Source of the DNA: an uncultured Mollicutes bacterium
GTDB lineage: Bacteria > Bacillota_I > Bacilli_A > RFN20 > CAG-826
Direction of reading: 5' to 3'
DNA length: 9,523 nucleotides
Assembly: GCA_900549975.1 (NCBI GenBank)
Contig: URQK01000061.1
Span: forward strand, 1-9,523
The position numbers and the translations under genes are program-made. This document shows, in pieces, positions 1-5,356 of the stretch. How positions within the stretch are numbered: position 1 is the first letter of the stretch; each line of letters begins with the position of its first letter. The notes under the pieces are model-generated. The model was not told the origin of the DNA, did no database searches, and saw nothing but the letters and a program-made list of their open reading frames with translations.

Positions 1-387
1 TGGGTTTAAATAAATAAAAATAAAATTTTTTGTTTCTTTGACTTTAAAGATATCAGAATAATAAAGTTTAGAAAATCCAGAAACTTCATCATGATACATT
101 GTTTTTACTTCTACATATTCATCATAGAATGTATAGACATTTTCACGATTGGTTTTTTGAAAAGATTGAATTGTTTTATTAAAAGAAATTAATAAAACAA
201 TGCCCATAATAAGGAAAATTGCTGTTGCTAATAAGAAGATACCATCTACTTTCTTAGTGCCAATTGCGGTAACAATTGTTAAGATAAGACTTATTCCACC
301 AAAGATAATAATAATCCAACAACAAATAATTGGTGTTTTAAGTAGTTCTTTTTGCATTCTTTCATCTAAAGATGTTCTTACTTCCAT
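1..387 (-). CDS. YcxB-like two-TM membrane protein, partial (C-terminus beyond left edge)
   Basis: The frame is open from an ATG at 385-387 to the window edge, giving 129 residues with no stop, so the C-terminus is missing. After a short charged N-terminus there are two hydrophobic helices at about residues 19-43 and 49-68, separated by a short polar loop with GTKKVDG. A soluble part follows that begins with VYTFYDEYVEV and continues with Y-S-D-I-F-K-V-K-E-T-K-N-F-I-F-I-Y. This pattern (strand, acidic turn, then 'Y..I.kv.et..y..iY') is that of the YcxB-like domain, a membrane-associated domain of unknown function. The start lies 5 nt after the recA stop, with a weak AAAGAG ribosome site inside the recA end, so it is probably co-transcribed and translationally coupled with recA. 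Family assignment is by pattern recognition only; function unknown. Confidence 0.72.
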   Translation of the reverse strand, partial: MEVRTSLDERMQKELLKTPIICCWIIIIFGGISLILTIVTAIGTKKVDGIFLLATAIFLIMGIVLLISFNKTIQSFQKTNRENVYTFYDEYVEVKTMYHDEVSGFSKLYYSDIFKVKETKNFIFIYLNP

Positions 388-392
388 AACTT

Positions 393-1391
393 TTACTCTT
401 TAGTTTCCATATGCATAATGCTATCCACAACTGCTTTATAGACGTCATCATGTTGTTTTAAATATTCAATTGCTGTATCTCTACCTTGGCCAATTCTTTC
501 GCCGTTAATTTCATACCACGATCCAGCTTTTTTAACATAACCAGATTGAACACCTAAATCAACTGCTTCACCATATTTAGATATACCTTGTCCAAATATG
601 ACATCAACTTTACAAGTTTTAAATGGAGGCGCTACTTTGTTTTTAACAACTTTAACATTTACCGCATTACCAACAATATCAGAGCCAACTTTTATTGCTT
701 CGCCTCTTCTAATTTCAATACGAATTGAAGCATAGAATTTTAAAGCACGACCACCGGTAGTGGTTTCTGGGTTGCCATAAACAACACCAACTTTTTCTCT
801 TAATTGGTTAATAAAAATAATTGTACATTCGGATTTGTTTAAAATACCTGCTAATTTACGCATTGCTTTAGACATTAAACGAGCTTGCAAGCCAACTTGA
901 GCATCGCCCATTTCGCCTTCAATTTCTGCTTGAGGTACTAAAGCAGCAACACTATCCACAACGATAATATCAATTGCGTTTGATTGAGCAAGCATTTGTA
1001 CAATTTCAAGAGCCTGTTCACCATTATCAGGTTGAGATAAAATTAATTCATCTGTATTTACTCCAAGATTTTTGGCATAAACTGGATCAATTGCGTGTTC
1101 AGCATCAACGAACGCCGCGCGGCCACCACGAGCTTGACATTCCGCAATTGCGTGTAATGCAAATGTAGTTTTACCTGAAGATTCAGGCCCATAAATTTCA
1201 ATGATTCTTCCTTTTGGATATCCACCAATACCCAAGGCTAGATTTAAGCATAAAGAGCCTGTTGGAATAGCATCAACATCAACATTAGGACGATCTCCTA
1301 ACTTCATGATTGATCCTTTACCATAGGTTTTTTCGATACTTTTTATAGCTTCTTCTAATGCTTCTTCTTTAGACTTCGCTTTTTCTACCAT
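393..1391 (-). CDS. recA: RecA recombinase
   Basis: RecA is the ATP-dependent strand-exchange protein; it forms filaments on single-stranded DNA and triggers LexA self-cleavage where an SOS system exists. The 332-residue product has the full core: Walker A GPESSGKT (residues 68-75), Walker B IIVVDS (142-147), the L1 region with EIEGEMGD, the NQLREKVGVVYG segment and L2 with NPETTTGGRALKF. The C-terminal tail is short and only mildly acidic. I chose the ATG at 1389-1391 over the in-frame GTG at 1398-1400 because a strong AGGAAGGTG ribosome site (1398-1406) lies 6 nt ahead of that ATG and includes the GTG. The gene follows cinA and pgsA, a familiar Firmicutes order. No LexA operator is visible in the 52-nt gap upstream. 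Confidence 0.99.
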   Translation of the reverse strand: MVEKAKSKEEALEEAIKSIEKTYGKGSIMKLGDRPNVDVDAIPTGSLCLNLALGIGGYPKGRIIEIYGPESSGKTTFALHAIAECQARGGRAAFVDAEHAIDPVYAKNLGVNTDELILSQPDNGEQALEIVQMLAQSNAIDIIVVDSVAALVPQAEIEGEMGDAQVGLQARLMSKAMRKLAGILNKSECTIIFINQLREKVGVVYGNPETTTGGRALKFYASIRIEIRRGEAIKVGSDIVGNAVNVKVVKNKVAPPFKTCKVDVIFGQGISKYGEAVDLGVQSGYVKKAGSWYEINGERIGQGRDTAIEYLKQHDDVYKAVVDSIMHMETKE

Positions 1392-1409
1392 AATTTTCAC
1401 CTTCCTATA

Positions 1410-1415
1410 ATTATA
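1410..1415 (-). promoter_or_regulatory. Possible -10 element for recA
   Basis: Read on the minus strand this is TATAAT in the gap between cinA and recA, just ahead of the recA ribosome site. The hexamer 17 nt further upstream (AAAAAT) does not resemble a -35 box and the stretch is nearly pure A/T, so chance occurrence is quite possible. If used, transcription would begin at or inside the Shine-Dalgarno sequence. The alternative is that recA is transcribed only from upstream promoters. Confidence 0.25.
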
Positions 1416-1443
1416 TAGTTAAATTATTTTCATTTTTCGATAA

Positions 1444-1908
1444 TTAACTTAACATTTTTAATAATTGTTCACAAGCAAATTGCACTGCTTGTTCTCTTAT
1501 TTCGTTTCTTGAGCCACTAAATATATGGTGAATAACGACGCAGTCTTCATCATTAATCTTAAAGCCCATATATACTTCGCCAACTTTTTTATTATCTAAA
1601 ACACTTGGTCCAGCATTACCAGTAAAAGAAACAACAACATTAGTTAATAATTTCTTTTGTCCGCCTTCGGCCATTAATTTAGCAACTTCTTTAGATACGA
1701 CACCTTTTGCATCAATCACATCTTTACTAACACCCGCTAATAAAGTTTTAAGTTCACTAGCATAAGTAACTAATCCGCCTCTTAAAGTAGCACTAACTCC
1801 TGGTACAGACGCTAGTGTAGCGGTAAATAACCCGGCTGTTAAACTTTCAACAGAGCCAATAGTGTAATTTTTCTCAATCAGTTTTTTTACTAATAACTCT
1901 TCGTTCAT
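1444..1908 (-). CDS. Stand-alone CinA C-terminal domain protein (PncC-type NMN amidohydrolase family)
   Basis: The 154-residue product is only the C-terminal domain of CinA; the N-terminal MoaB/MogA-like domain of full-length CinA (about 410 aa) is absent, and the gene upstream is pgsA, not a split cinA half. Family marks are the SVESLTAGLF segment near residue 20 (the AESCTGG motif, with the E, S and T kept), SVPGVSATLRGG, TYASELK, AKGVVSKEVA and SFTGNAGPS. Single-domain members such as E. coli PncC hydrolyse nicotinamide mononucleotide to nicotinate mononucleotide and ammonia in NAD salvage; that activity is inferred here. The ATG at 1906-1908 is chosen because AAGGAAG (1918-1924) lies 9 nt ahead and the pgsA stop ends 1 nt before; a longer in-frame extension would lie inside pgsA. 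Likely coupled to pgsA in one operon with recA. Confidence 0.92.
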   Translation of the reverse strand: MNEELLVKKLIEKNYTIGSVESLTAGLFTATLASVPGVSATLRGGLVTYASELKTLLAGVSKDVIDAKGVVSKEVAKLMAEGGQKKLLTNVVVSFTGNAGPSVLDNKKVGEVYMGFKINDEDCVVIHHIFSGSRNEIREQAVQFACEQLLKMLS

Positions 1909-1909
1909 T

Positions 1910-2494
1910 TTATTTATCTTCCTTAAATACTTCTTTGCCATTAACAACATAAATAATACCAGATAACAAAGAAATCGCTGCGGCTACATAGCAAAGTATT
2001 TTTGCCACTAATCCATTTGTTCCTAATAAAGAAAATGGCCAATCTGCTAAGAATACAAATGATAAAGCTACCATTTGTGTAACTGTTTTTAGTTTTCCAA
2101 ATATATTCGCGGCAATAACAATTCCTTTTTGTACAGATATCATTCTTAAAGCATCAACAACAATATCACGAGCAATCATAATTACAACCGCAATGACCGG
2201 AACCATATCAGGTGTTTGAGTTGCCATAATAATAAACGATGAATTTATTAATAATTTATCAGCAATTGGATCCATGAACTTTCCATAAGTAGTAATAAGA
2301 TTATATTTACGAGCAATATGCCCATCAAAATAATCAGAAATGCTAGCAACAATAAAAATGATGAATGCAATTAAATATTTCCAAGATAAAGTAGAATTAC
2401 CAACCATTCCATAATTAAAAGGTAGCAATAATATTGCCACAAGAACAACGACTAATACCATACGAAATGTTGTAATCTTATTTGGTAAATTCAT
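1910..2494 (-). CDS. pgsA: CDP-diacylglycerol--glycerol-3-phosphate 3-phosphatidyltransferase
   Basis: PgsA makes phosphatidylglycerol phosphate, the committed step to phosphatidylglycerol and cardiolipin, in the cytoplasmic membrane. The 194-residue protein starts MNLPNKITTFRM, the usual PgsA opening (LPN.iT..R). It carries the complete CDP-alcohol phosphotransferase signature D-x2-D-G-x2-A-R-x8-G-x3-D-x3-D at residues 54-79 (D54, D57, G58, A61, R62, G71, D75, D79). Several hydrophobic segments surround the motif, at about 12-25, 38-52, 85-105 and two more toward the C-terminus. The ATG at 2492-2494 has an AAAGGAGTT ribosome site (2498-2506). A longer in-frame start at 2533 must be rejected because those codons are the 3' end of the RNase P RNA. 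The stop is 1 nt from the next start. PgsA and its close relative PssA share the fold, but the start motif and recA-side context favour PgsA. Confidence 0.95.
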   Translation of the reverse strand: MNLPNKITTFRMVLVVVLVAILLLPFNYGMVGNSTLSWKYLIAFIIFIVASISDYFDGHIARKYNLITTYGKFMDPIADKLLINSSFIIMATQTPDMVPVIAVVIMIARDIVVDALRMISVQKGIVIAANIFGKLKTVTQMVALSFVFLADWPFSLLGTNGLVAKILCYVAAAISLLSGIIYVVNGKEVFKEDK

Positions 2495-2515
2495 AATAAC
2501 TCCTTTAATTGAGTA

Positions 2516-2852
2516 TTCGACCTTGTAAGCCATGTTCTGTCTAGGATAACTATTTATCTATGCAAATGCATGTCTAGAAAAATTGAATTCTTTTTCTCTA
2601 CTTCCCCTACCAAATTTGGGTTTCTCGCTTGTGGGGTTTACCGCGTTCCACTTTATTGTTTCCAATAAACTACGTCACTGTGGCACTTTCAAAGACTAAA
2701 CCATATCAATTGACTTAGGTGTTGTCTTGCCGTTATATGCTCCCATATACCTAGATTTATTTTTTCATCTAGCACAAACACTACTAGCATCTCAGCTAGT
2801 GCGAGCATGGACTTTCCTCTAATATAAAATATCAGCAATTATCCAGGTCGAA
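2516..2852 (-). ncRNA. rnpB: RNase P RNA, type B
   Basis: This is the catalytic RNA of RNase P, which trims tRNA 5' leaders. On the minus strand the conserved blocks appear in order: GAGGAAAGTCCATGCTCGC (2801-2819), GAAAGTGCCACAGTGACG (within 2670-2690), GTGGAACGCGGTAAACCCC (2633-2651), GCGAGAAACCCAAATTTGG followed by TAGGGG (about 2604-2628) and ACAGAACATGGCTTACA (2524-2540). The ends are set by helix P1: TTCGACCT (2845-2852) pairs perfectly with AGGTCGAA (2516-2523). P12 is a hairpin with a 7-bp stem and GAAA loop (2652-2669). Layout resembles Bacillus type B RNA, but at about 337 nt it is shorter than the roughly 400 nt of B. subtilis; the region corresponding to P19 is largely missing. 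It begins 3 nt after the gpsB stop and ends 21 nt before pgsA, with no clear promoter or terminator of its own. Confidence 0.97.
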
Positions 2853-2855
2853 ATA

Positions 2856-3218
2856 TTATTTGATTTTTGTAGGATCAATGCCCGCTTTATATAAGGCATT
2901 TTCTAAATTTTTAATGCGATTTAGTAAATCAAGATTTGATCTTGATACTTCTAAGTTATCACCAATAAGCGATACTTTATTTTCATAAAGAGCCAACTTG
3001 GCTTCTAAATCATAATTTTGTTTTGATAATTCTTCATTCGCTTTTTTAGTATTTTCAAGTTCTTTTTCTAATTTAGAAATAACTAAAGACAATTCGTCAT
3101 AATCATTAGCTACAATATCTAAAAAACGATCTACCTCTATAGCTTTATAGCCATTCGCGGCAGGCGAGAAAACTTTATCAACAACTTTTTTTGAATCTAA
3201 CATAACTTTACTATTCAT
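2856..3218 (-). CDS. gpsB: Cell division / wall synthesis adaptor GpsB (DivIVA family)
   Basis: GpsB is a small coiled-coil protein that shuttles class A PBPs between division site and side wall in Firmicutes. The 120-residue product has the DivIVA/GpsB N-terminal lipid- and partner-binding segment (F17, G23-Y24, EVDRFLD at 28-34, N38-D39-Y40), a heptad-rich coiled coil from about 41 to 85, and a C-terminal LDLLNRIKNLENALY segment resembling the trimerising end of GpsB ('t..DIlkRlsnLE..vf'). That ending and the short length favour GpsB over DivIVA. The ATG at 3216-3218 is chosen because AGGAA (3227-3231) sits 8 nt upstream and the predicted transcription start is near 3234; a longer frame from 3269 would overlap the promoter. 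Its neighbour rnpB is typical for gpsB, and a class A PBP, its usual partner, is encoded in this window. Confidence 0.93.
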   Translation of the reverse strand: MNSKVMLDSKKVVDKVFSPAANGYKAIEVDRFLDIVANDYDELSLVISKLEKELENTKKANEELSKQNYDLEAKLALYENKVSLIGDNLEVSRSNLDLLNRIKNLENALYKAGIDPTKIK

Positions 3219-3240
3219 ACGCTTTATTCCTACGGAATAT

Positions 3241-3269
3241 ATTATAATCAAATTTAGACTGCTATTCAA
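3241..3269 (-). promoter_or_regulatory. Sigma-A promoter of the gpsB-rnpB-pgsA-cinA-recA series
   Basis: On the minus strand there is TTGAAT (-35, 3264-3269), a 17-nt spacer, and a perfect TATAAT (-10, 3241-3246). Predicted start is near 3234, giving a leader of about 16 nt before the gpsB ATG. It is the best promoter in the window and the only convincing one upstream of rnpB. Confidence 0.82.
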
Positions 3270-3289
3270 CCATTTTAAGCAAATATAAC

Positions 3290-3318
3290 TTTATTTTTAA
3301 ACTACAAAAATTTATAAT
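3290..3318 (+). promoter_or_regulatory. Likely promoter of the lipoprotein gene
   Basis: A perfect TATAAT (-10, 3313-3318) lies ahead of the lipoprotein gene. The hexamer at 17-nt spacing, TTTATT (3290-3295), is a poor -35 match, so the promoter may be weak or need an activator. Predicted start near 3325 would fall at the edge of the GAGGAA ribosome site. It is divergent from the gpsB promoter, with about 20 nt between them. Confidence 0.5.
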
Positions 3319-3335
3319 AAAAGCGAGGAATTATT

Positions 3336-3872
3336 ATGAAAAAAAGAAATTTATTAGTTGGTTTACTTGCCGTTTTATCTTTAACAAGTTGTGATTCGTT
3401 TTCTAGCGAATTTGACATAGGTGTTCGAACAGATGGCATAGAAAATAGTGCAGTACGATTAAACATTAAATACAAAGAAACTTGGGTAAATAATGAAGTA
3501 GTAATTCGTGCAAAGTTTGGTCATCAAGAAAATGCCGTGTTACATGATCAATATTATTTATCTATTTCAGAAACCGATCCATTATATAGTCCAAACAATT
3601 ATACATTAACAACAATTTTTTCTTTTACTAAAGAGCAATTAGAACCAAATACAGTTACTGAAAAAGGATGGAATTTTAAATATTCATCAAAAGAATATAA
3701 TGAAATAAAAATTTCAAATTTAGAAAACATATTCAAGAAAACTGATTCAGAAACCACTTTTTATCTAATATTTCATTCTTCTGAAACCAATTTTTCTAAT
3801 ATCACACAATTTACTTCTTCAAAGTTTAAATACAAATTTAATGGAACAAAACTATCGATTAAACATGATTAA
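3336..3872 (+). CDS. Small lipoprotein of unknown function
   Basis: The 178-residue product begins with a lipoprotein signal peptide: MKKR, a hydrophobic core LLVGLLAVLSL, and a lipobox L-T-S-C with the lipidated cysteine at C19. A serine/aspartate-rich tether (DSFSSEFD) follows. The mature part of about 160 residues has no further cysteines and alternates polar and aromatic residues in a way that suggests beta strands (for example VRLNIKYKETW, YYLSISETD, TTFYLIFHSS, SKFKYKFNGTKLSI). I do not recognise a family. It should be anchored on the outer face of the cytoplasmic membrane. The ATG has GAGGAA 5 nt upstream. The gene stands alone: a divergent promoter behind it and a terminator hairpin overlapping its stop codon. 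Lipoprotein assignment is firm; function unknown. Confidence 0.85.
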   Translation: MKKRNLLVGLLAVLSLTSCDSFSSEFDIGVRTDGIENSAVRLNIKYKETWVNNEVVIRAKFGHQENAVLHDQYYLSISETDPLYSPNNYTLTTIFSFTKEQLEPNTVTEKGWNFKYSSKEYNEIKISNLENIFKKTDSETTFYLIFHSSETNFSNITQFTSSKFKYKFNGTKLSIKHD

Positions 3873-3898
3873 AAGGGCTGCATGATACAGCCCTTTTT
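3871..3898. terminator. Bidirectional intrinsic terminator between convergent genes
   Basis: AAAAGGGCTG (3871-3880) and CAGCCCTTTT (3888-3897) form a perfect 10-bp stem with a 7-nt loop, followed by T on the plus strand (T run 3894-3898). Read on the minus strand the A-rich arm gives a matching T run, so it can end both the lipoprotein gene and the Cys-rich gene coming from the right. The stem overlaps the last two bases of the lipoprotein stop codon. Confidence 0.9.
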
Positions 3899-3928
3899 AA
3901 CTATTTGAATAAAGACTAAACTATTGAA

Positions 3929-4453
3929 CTAGTTACCTTCAGTGGTACCCGGGTTAGGAGTCTCTGGTGTTGTTGGAGTTGTTCCTGTGGTTGTTGAATT
4001 ACCACAGCAGCAACATACTTGTAAACAGCAGTTGTTTGATGGTATACAAACATTTTTATTTTCACAGCAACAACAAACCGCTCCACGCAAAATTGCTTTG
4101 GTATATGTGTAACGTTTGCATTCCATAATAGTAACTCGATATGTAACAGTTACTGTTGCGGATGGCTCGATTGTACCAATGTTAATACACTCTGGTACTG
4201 TATTTTCTTGCGCTGTTCCATTTACTGTGACAGTTCCACGATTGAAACAGAATGCACGAGGTAATAAAACATGTAATGAAGCACAATTGATTGTGCATGT
4301 TGCGGTGTTAGTGATTGTTACTGTAAATGTAACGTTTGAACAAACACGTGCACAACAATCATTACAAGTTACCACTACTGTTGGACCACATGTTGTGGTA
4401 CAAGTAGGCACACAACTAGTATTTAAATTAAAAAAACGATTGCAACAAAACAT
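3929..4453 (-). CDS. Cysteine-rich DUF11-type repeat protein, unknown function
   Basis: The 174-residue product contains 25 cysteines. Residues 1-38 hold C3-C4, C14, C18, C22, C30, C33-C34 and C38. Residues 40-110 look like one DUF11 ('conserved repeat') beta-sandwich module: TFTVTITNTAT, then LPRAFCFNRGTVTVNGT, then INIGTIEPSATVTVTYRVTI. Next come CCCC at 127-130, C136, C142-C143 and CCCC at 147-150, then a Thr/Pro/Gly-rich tail (151-174). There is no signal peptide or membrane helix. DUF11 modules usually occur in surface proteins, and Cys-rich members are seen in Firmicutes surface or spore-coat layers, so a disulfide-linked envelope or metal-binding role is possible but unproven. The ATG at 4451-4453 is chosen over a GTG at 4463-4465 because AGGTGA (4462-4467) sits 8 nt upstream and includes that GTG. 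It ends in TAG, the only visible non-TAA stop here, and its codons are less A/T-heavy than its neighbours'. Confidence 0.82.
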   Translation of the reverse strand: MFCCNRFFNLNTSCVPTCTTTCGPTVVVTCNDCCARVCSNVTFTVTITNTATCTINCASLHVLLPRAFCFNRGTVTVNGTAQENTVPECINIGTIEPSATVTVTYRVTIMECKRYTYTKAILRGAVCCCCENKNVCIPSNNCCLQVCCCCGNSTTTGTTPTTPETPNPGTTEGN

Positions 4454-4475
4454 AATAACTTTCACCTACATTTTC

Positions 4476-4491
4476 GAACTAAATATAGTTC
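4476..4491. promoter_or_regulatory. Perfect inverted repeat upstream of the Cys-rich gene (possible operator)
   Basis: GAACTA and TAGTTC flank a 4-nt AATA centre, a perfect 6+4+6 palindrome lying 22 nt before the Cys-rich start codon. It overlaps TATATT (minus strand, 4482-4487), the best available -10 candidate for that gene, although no good -35 is visible. It could be a repressor site; a 6-bp AT-rich palindrome can also arise by chance. Confidence 0.35.
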
Positions 4492-4540
4492 ACTTATTTA
4501 TATGAAATCGTTTTATTTGCGTTACATGTTTTGTTTTAAA

Positions 4541-4568
4541 TGGACTATTTATTTTTTAATGATATACT
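4541..4568 (+). promoter_or_regulatory. Promoter of the exonuclease-recU-PBP operon
   Basis: TGGACT (-35, 4541-4546; four of six consensus bases), a 16-nt spacer and TATACT (-10, 4563-4568; five of six). Predicted start is near 4575, just before the GAGAGG ribosome site (4576-4581). The remaining divergent gap (4454-4540) holds only the 4476-4491 palindrome and AT-rich sequence. Confidence 0.6.
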
Positions 4569-4589
4569 ATCTTACGAGAGGTTAATCGT

Positions 4590-5315
4590 ATGAAAAGTTT
4601 AGCAAAATTATTAAATAACAGAAAACATATTTTATTTATTGATCTAGAAGGCACACAGTTCACTCATGAAATGATTGCATTTGGCGCTGTTAAAGTAGAT
4701 TTAGATAATGATGGTAATATTAAAAAAGTATATCCAGGAATAAAAGAATACGTAAAACCTATTGGAGCAATTGGAAAATTTGTTGAACAACTAACCGGTA
4801 TTAATCAAGATTTACTAAACAAAAAAGGCATTAGTTACAAAGAAGCAATTGAAAAAATCAAAAAATATTGTGGCAATTCGTTCAAAAAAATGGCTTTTAT
4901 GACATTTGGAACCCATGATTTACGTATTTTTGCTAAATCATTAGAGGCTTCTCCTAGTGCTGATAAAGAAATTGTTATCAATATTTGTCGTAATAATATT
5001 GATTTATCTATGGTATTGTCACAATATGTTAAAGATGAACATGGTAATCCTTATTCATTATTAAATTATTTAAAATTATTTGGAGTAGAACCAATTGGTG
5101 AAGCACATGATCCTCTTAATGACGCCAAAGATTTAATGCTTTTATATGGTGTGGCATTAAAATCAAATGATAAAATTTATGAAGAATATTTGAAAGTATT
5201 AAAGGCAATGCGTCACTTCCCAGATCCTATTCATAAAGCTATCGTAAAATTAATTGATGGAGAAGATGTAACATCAGAAGAATTTAAAGAAAATGTTCGT
5301 AATTATATTTTATAA
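4590..5315 (+). CDS. DEDDh-family 3'-5' exonuclease
   Basis: The 241-residue product has the RNase T/DnaQ-type exonuclease fold with all acidic residues in order: motif I FIDLEGT (D18, E20), motif II FGTHDLRIF (D110) and motif III HDPLNDAKDL (H173 and D178, the H-x4-D that defines the DEDDh class). A spacer typical of the family, FVEQLTGI, lies between I and II. Members remove nucleotides from 3' ends of DNA or RNA with two metal ions. It is a free-standing single-domain protein, not fused to polymerase or helicase, with about 60 C-terminal residues beyond motif III that I do not recognise. The ATG has GAGAGG 8 nt upstream. It opens a probable operon with recU (41 nt downstream) and the PBP gene, which hints at DNA repair or RNA turnover. 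KapD-like exonucleases are a possible match; the substrate cannot be told from sequence. Confidence 0.9.
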   Translation: MKSLAKLLNNRKHILFIDLEGTQFTHEMIAFGAVKVDLDNDGNIKKVYPGIKEYVKPIGAIGKFVEQLTGINQDLLNKKGISYKEAIEKIKKYCGNSFKKMAFMTFGTHDLRIFAKSLEASPSADKEIVINICRNNIDLSMVLSQYVKDEHGNPYSLLNYLKLFGVEPIGEAHDPLNDAKDLMLLYGVALKSNDKIYEEYLKVLKAMRHFPDPIHKAIVKLIDGEDVTSEEFKENVRNYIL

Positions 5316-5356
5316 ATTTGTACAAAATAAAAGTGGCATATAAGCGAGGTGATATT

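Noticed and set aside
200..403. 67-codon plus-strand open frame
   Set aside because: Antisense shadow of the YcxB-like gene, which has membrane helices, a family pattern and coupling to recA.
974..1168. 64-codon plus-strand open frame inside recA
   Set aside because: Antisense to conserved recA core sequence with no independent support.
2495..2533. N-terminal extension of pgsA reading MAYKVEYSIKGVI
   Set aside because: These codons are the 3' end of the RNase P RNA and the pgsA ribosome site; PgsA homology begins at the ATG at 2492-2494.
2511..2852. T-box or other riboswitch ahead of pgsA
   Set aside because: The structured region is fully explained by RNase P RNA conserved blocks and P1 pairing.
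2853..2920. Internal rnpB promoter at the end of gpsB (TTGATC, 17 nt, TATTTC; or TACAAA)
   Set aside because: The first would start transcription inside P1 and the second lacks a -35 box; neither is convincing.
3219..3269. N-terminal extension of gpsB
   Set aside because: It would be translated from inside the promoter (TTGAAT/TATAAT at 3241-3269); a good ribosome site precedes the ATG at 3216-3218.
4116..4505. 129-codon plus-strand open frame opposite the Cys-rich gene
   Set aside because: It is antisense to a gene with a DUF11-like module, has no plausible ribosome site and shows no recognisable protein character; a by-product of the Thr/Val/Cys codons.
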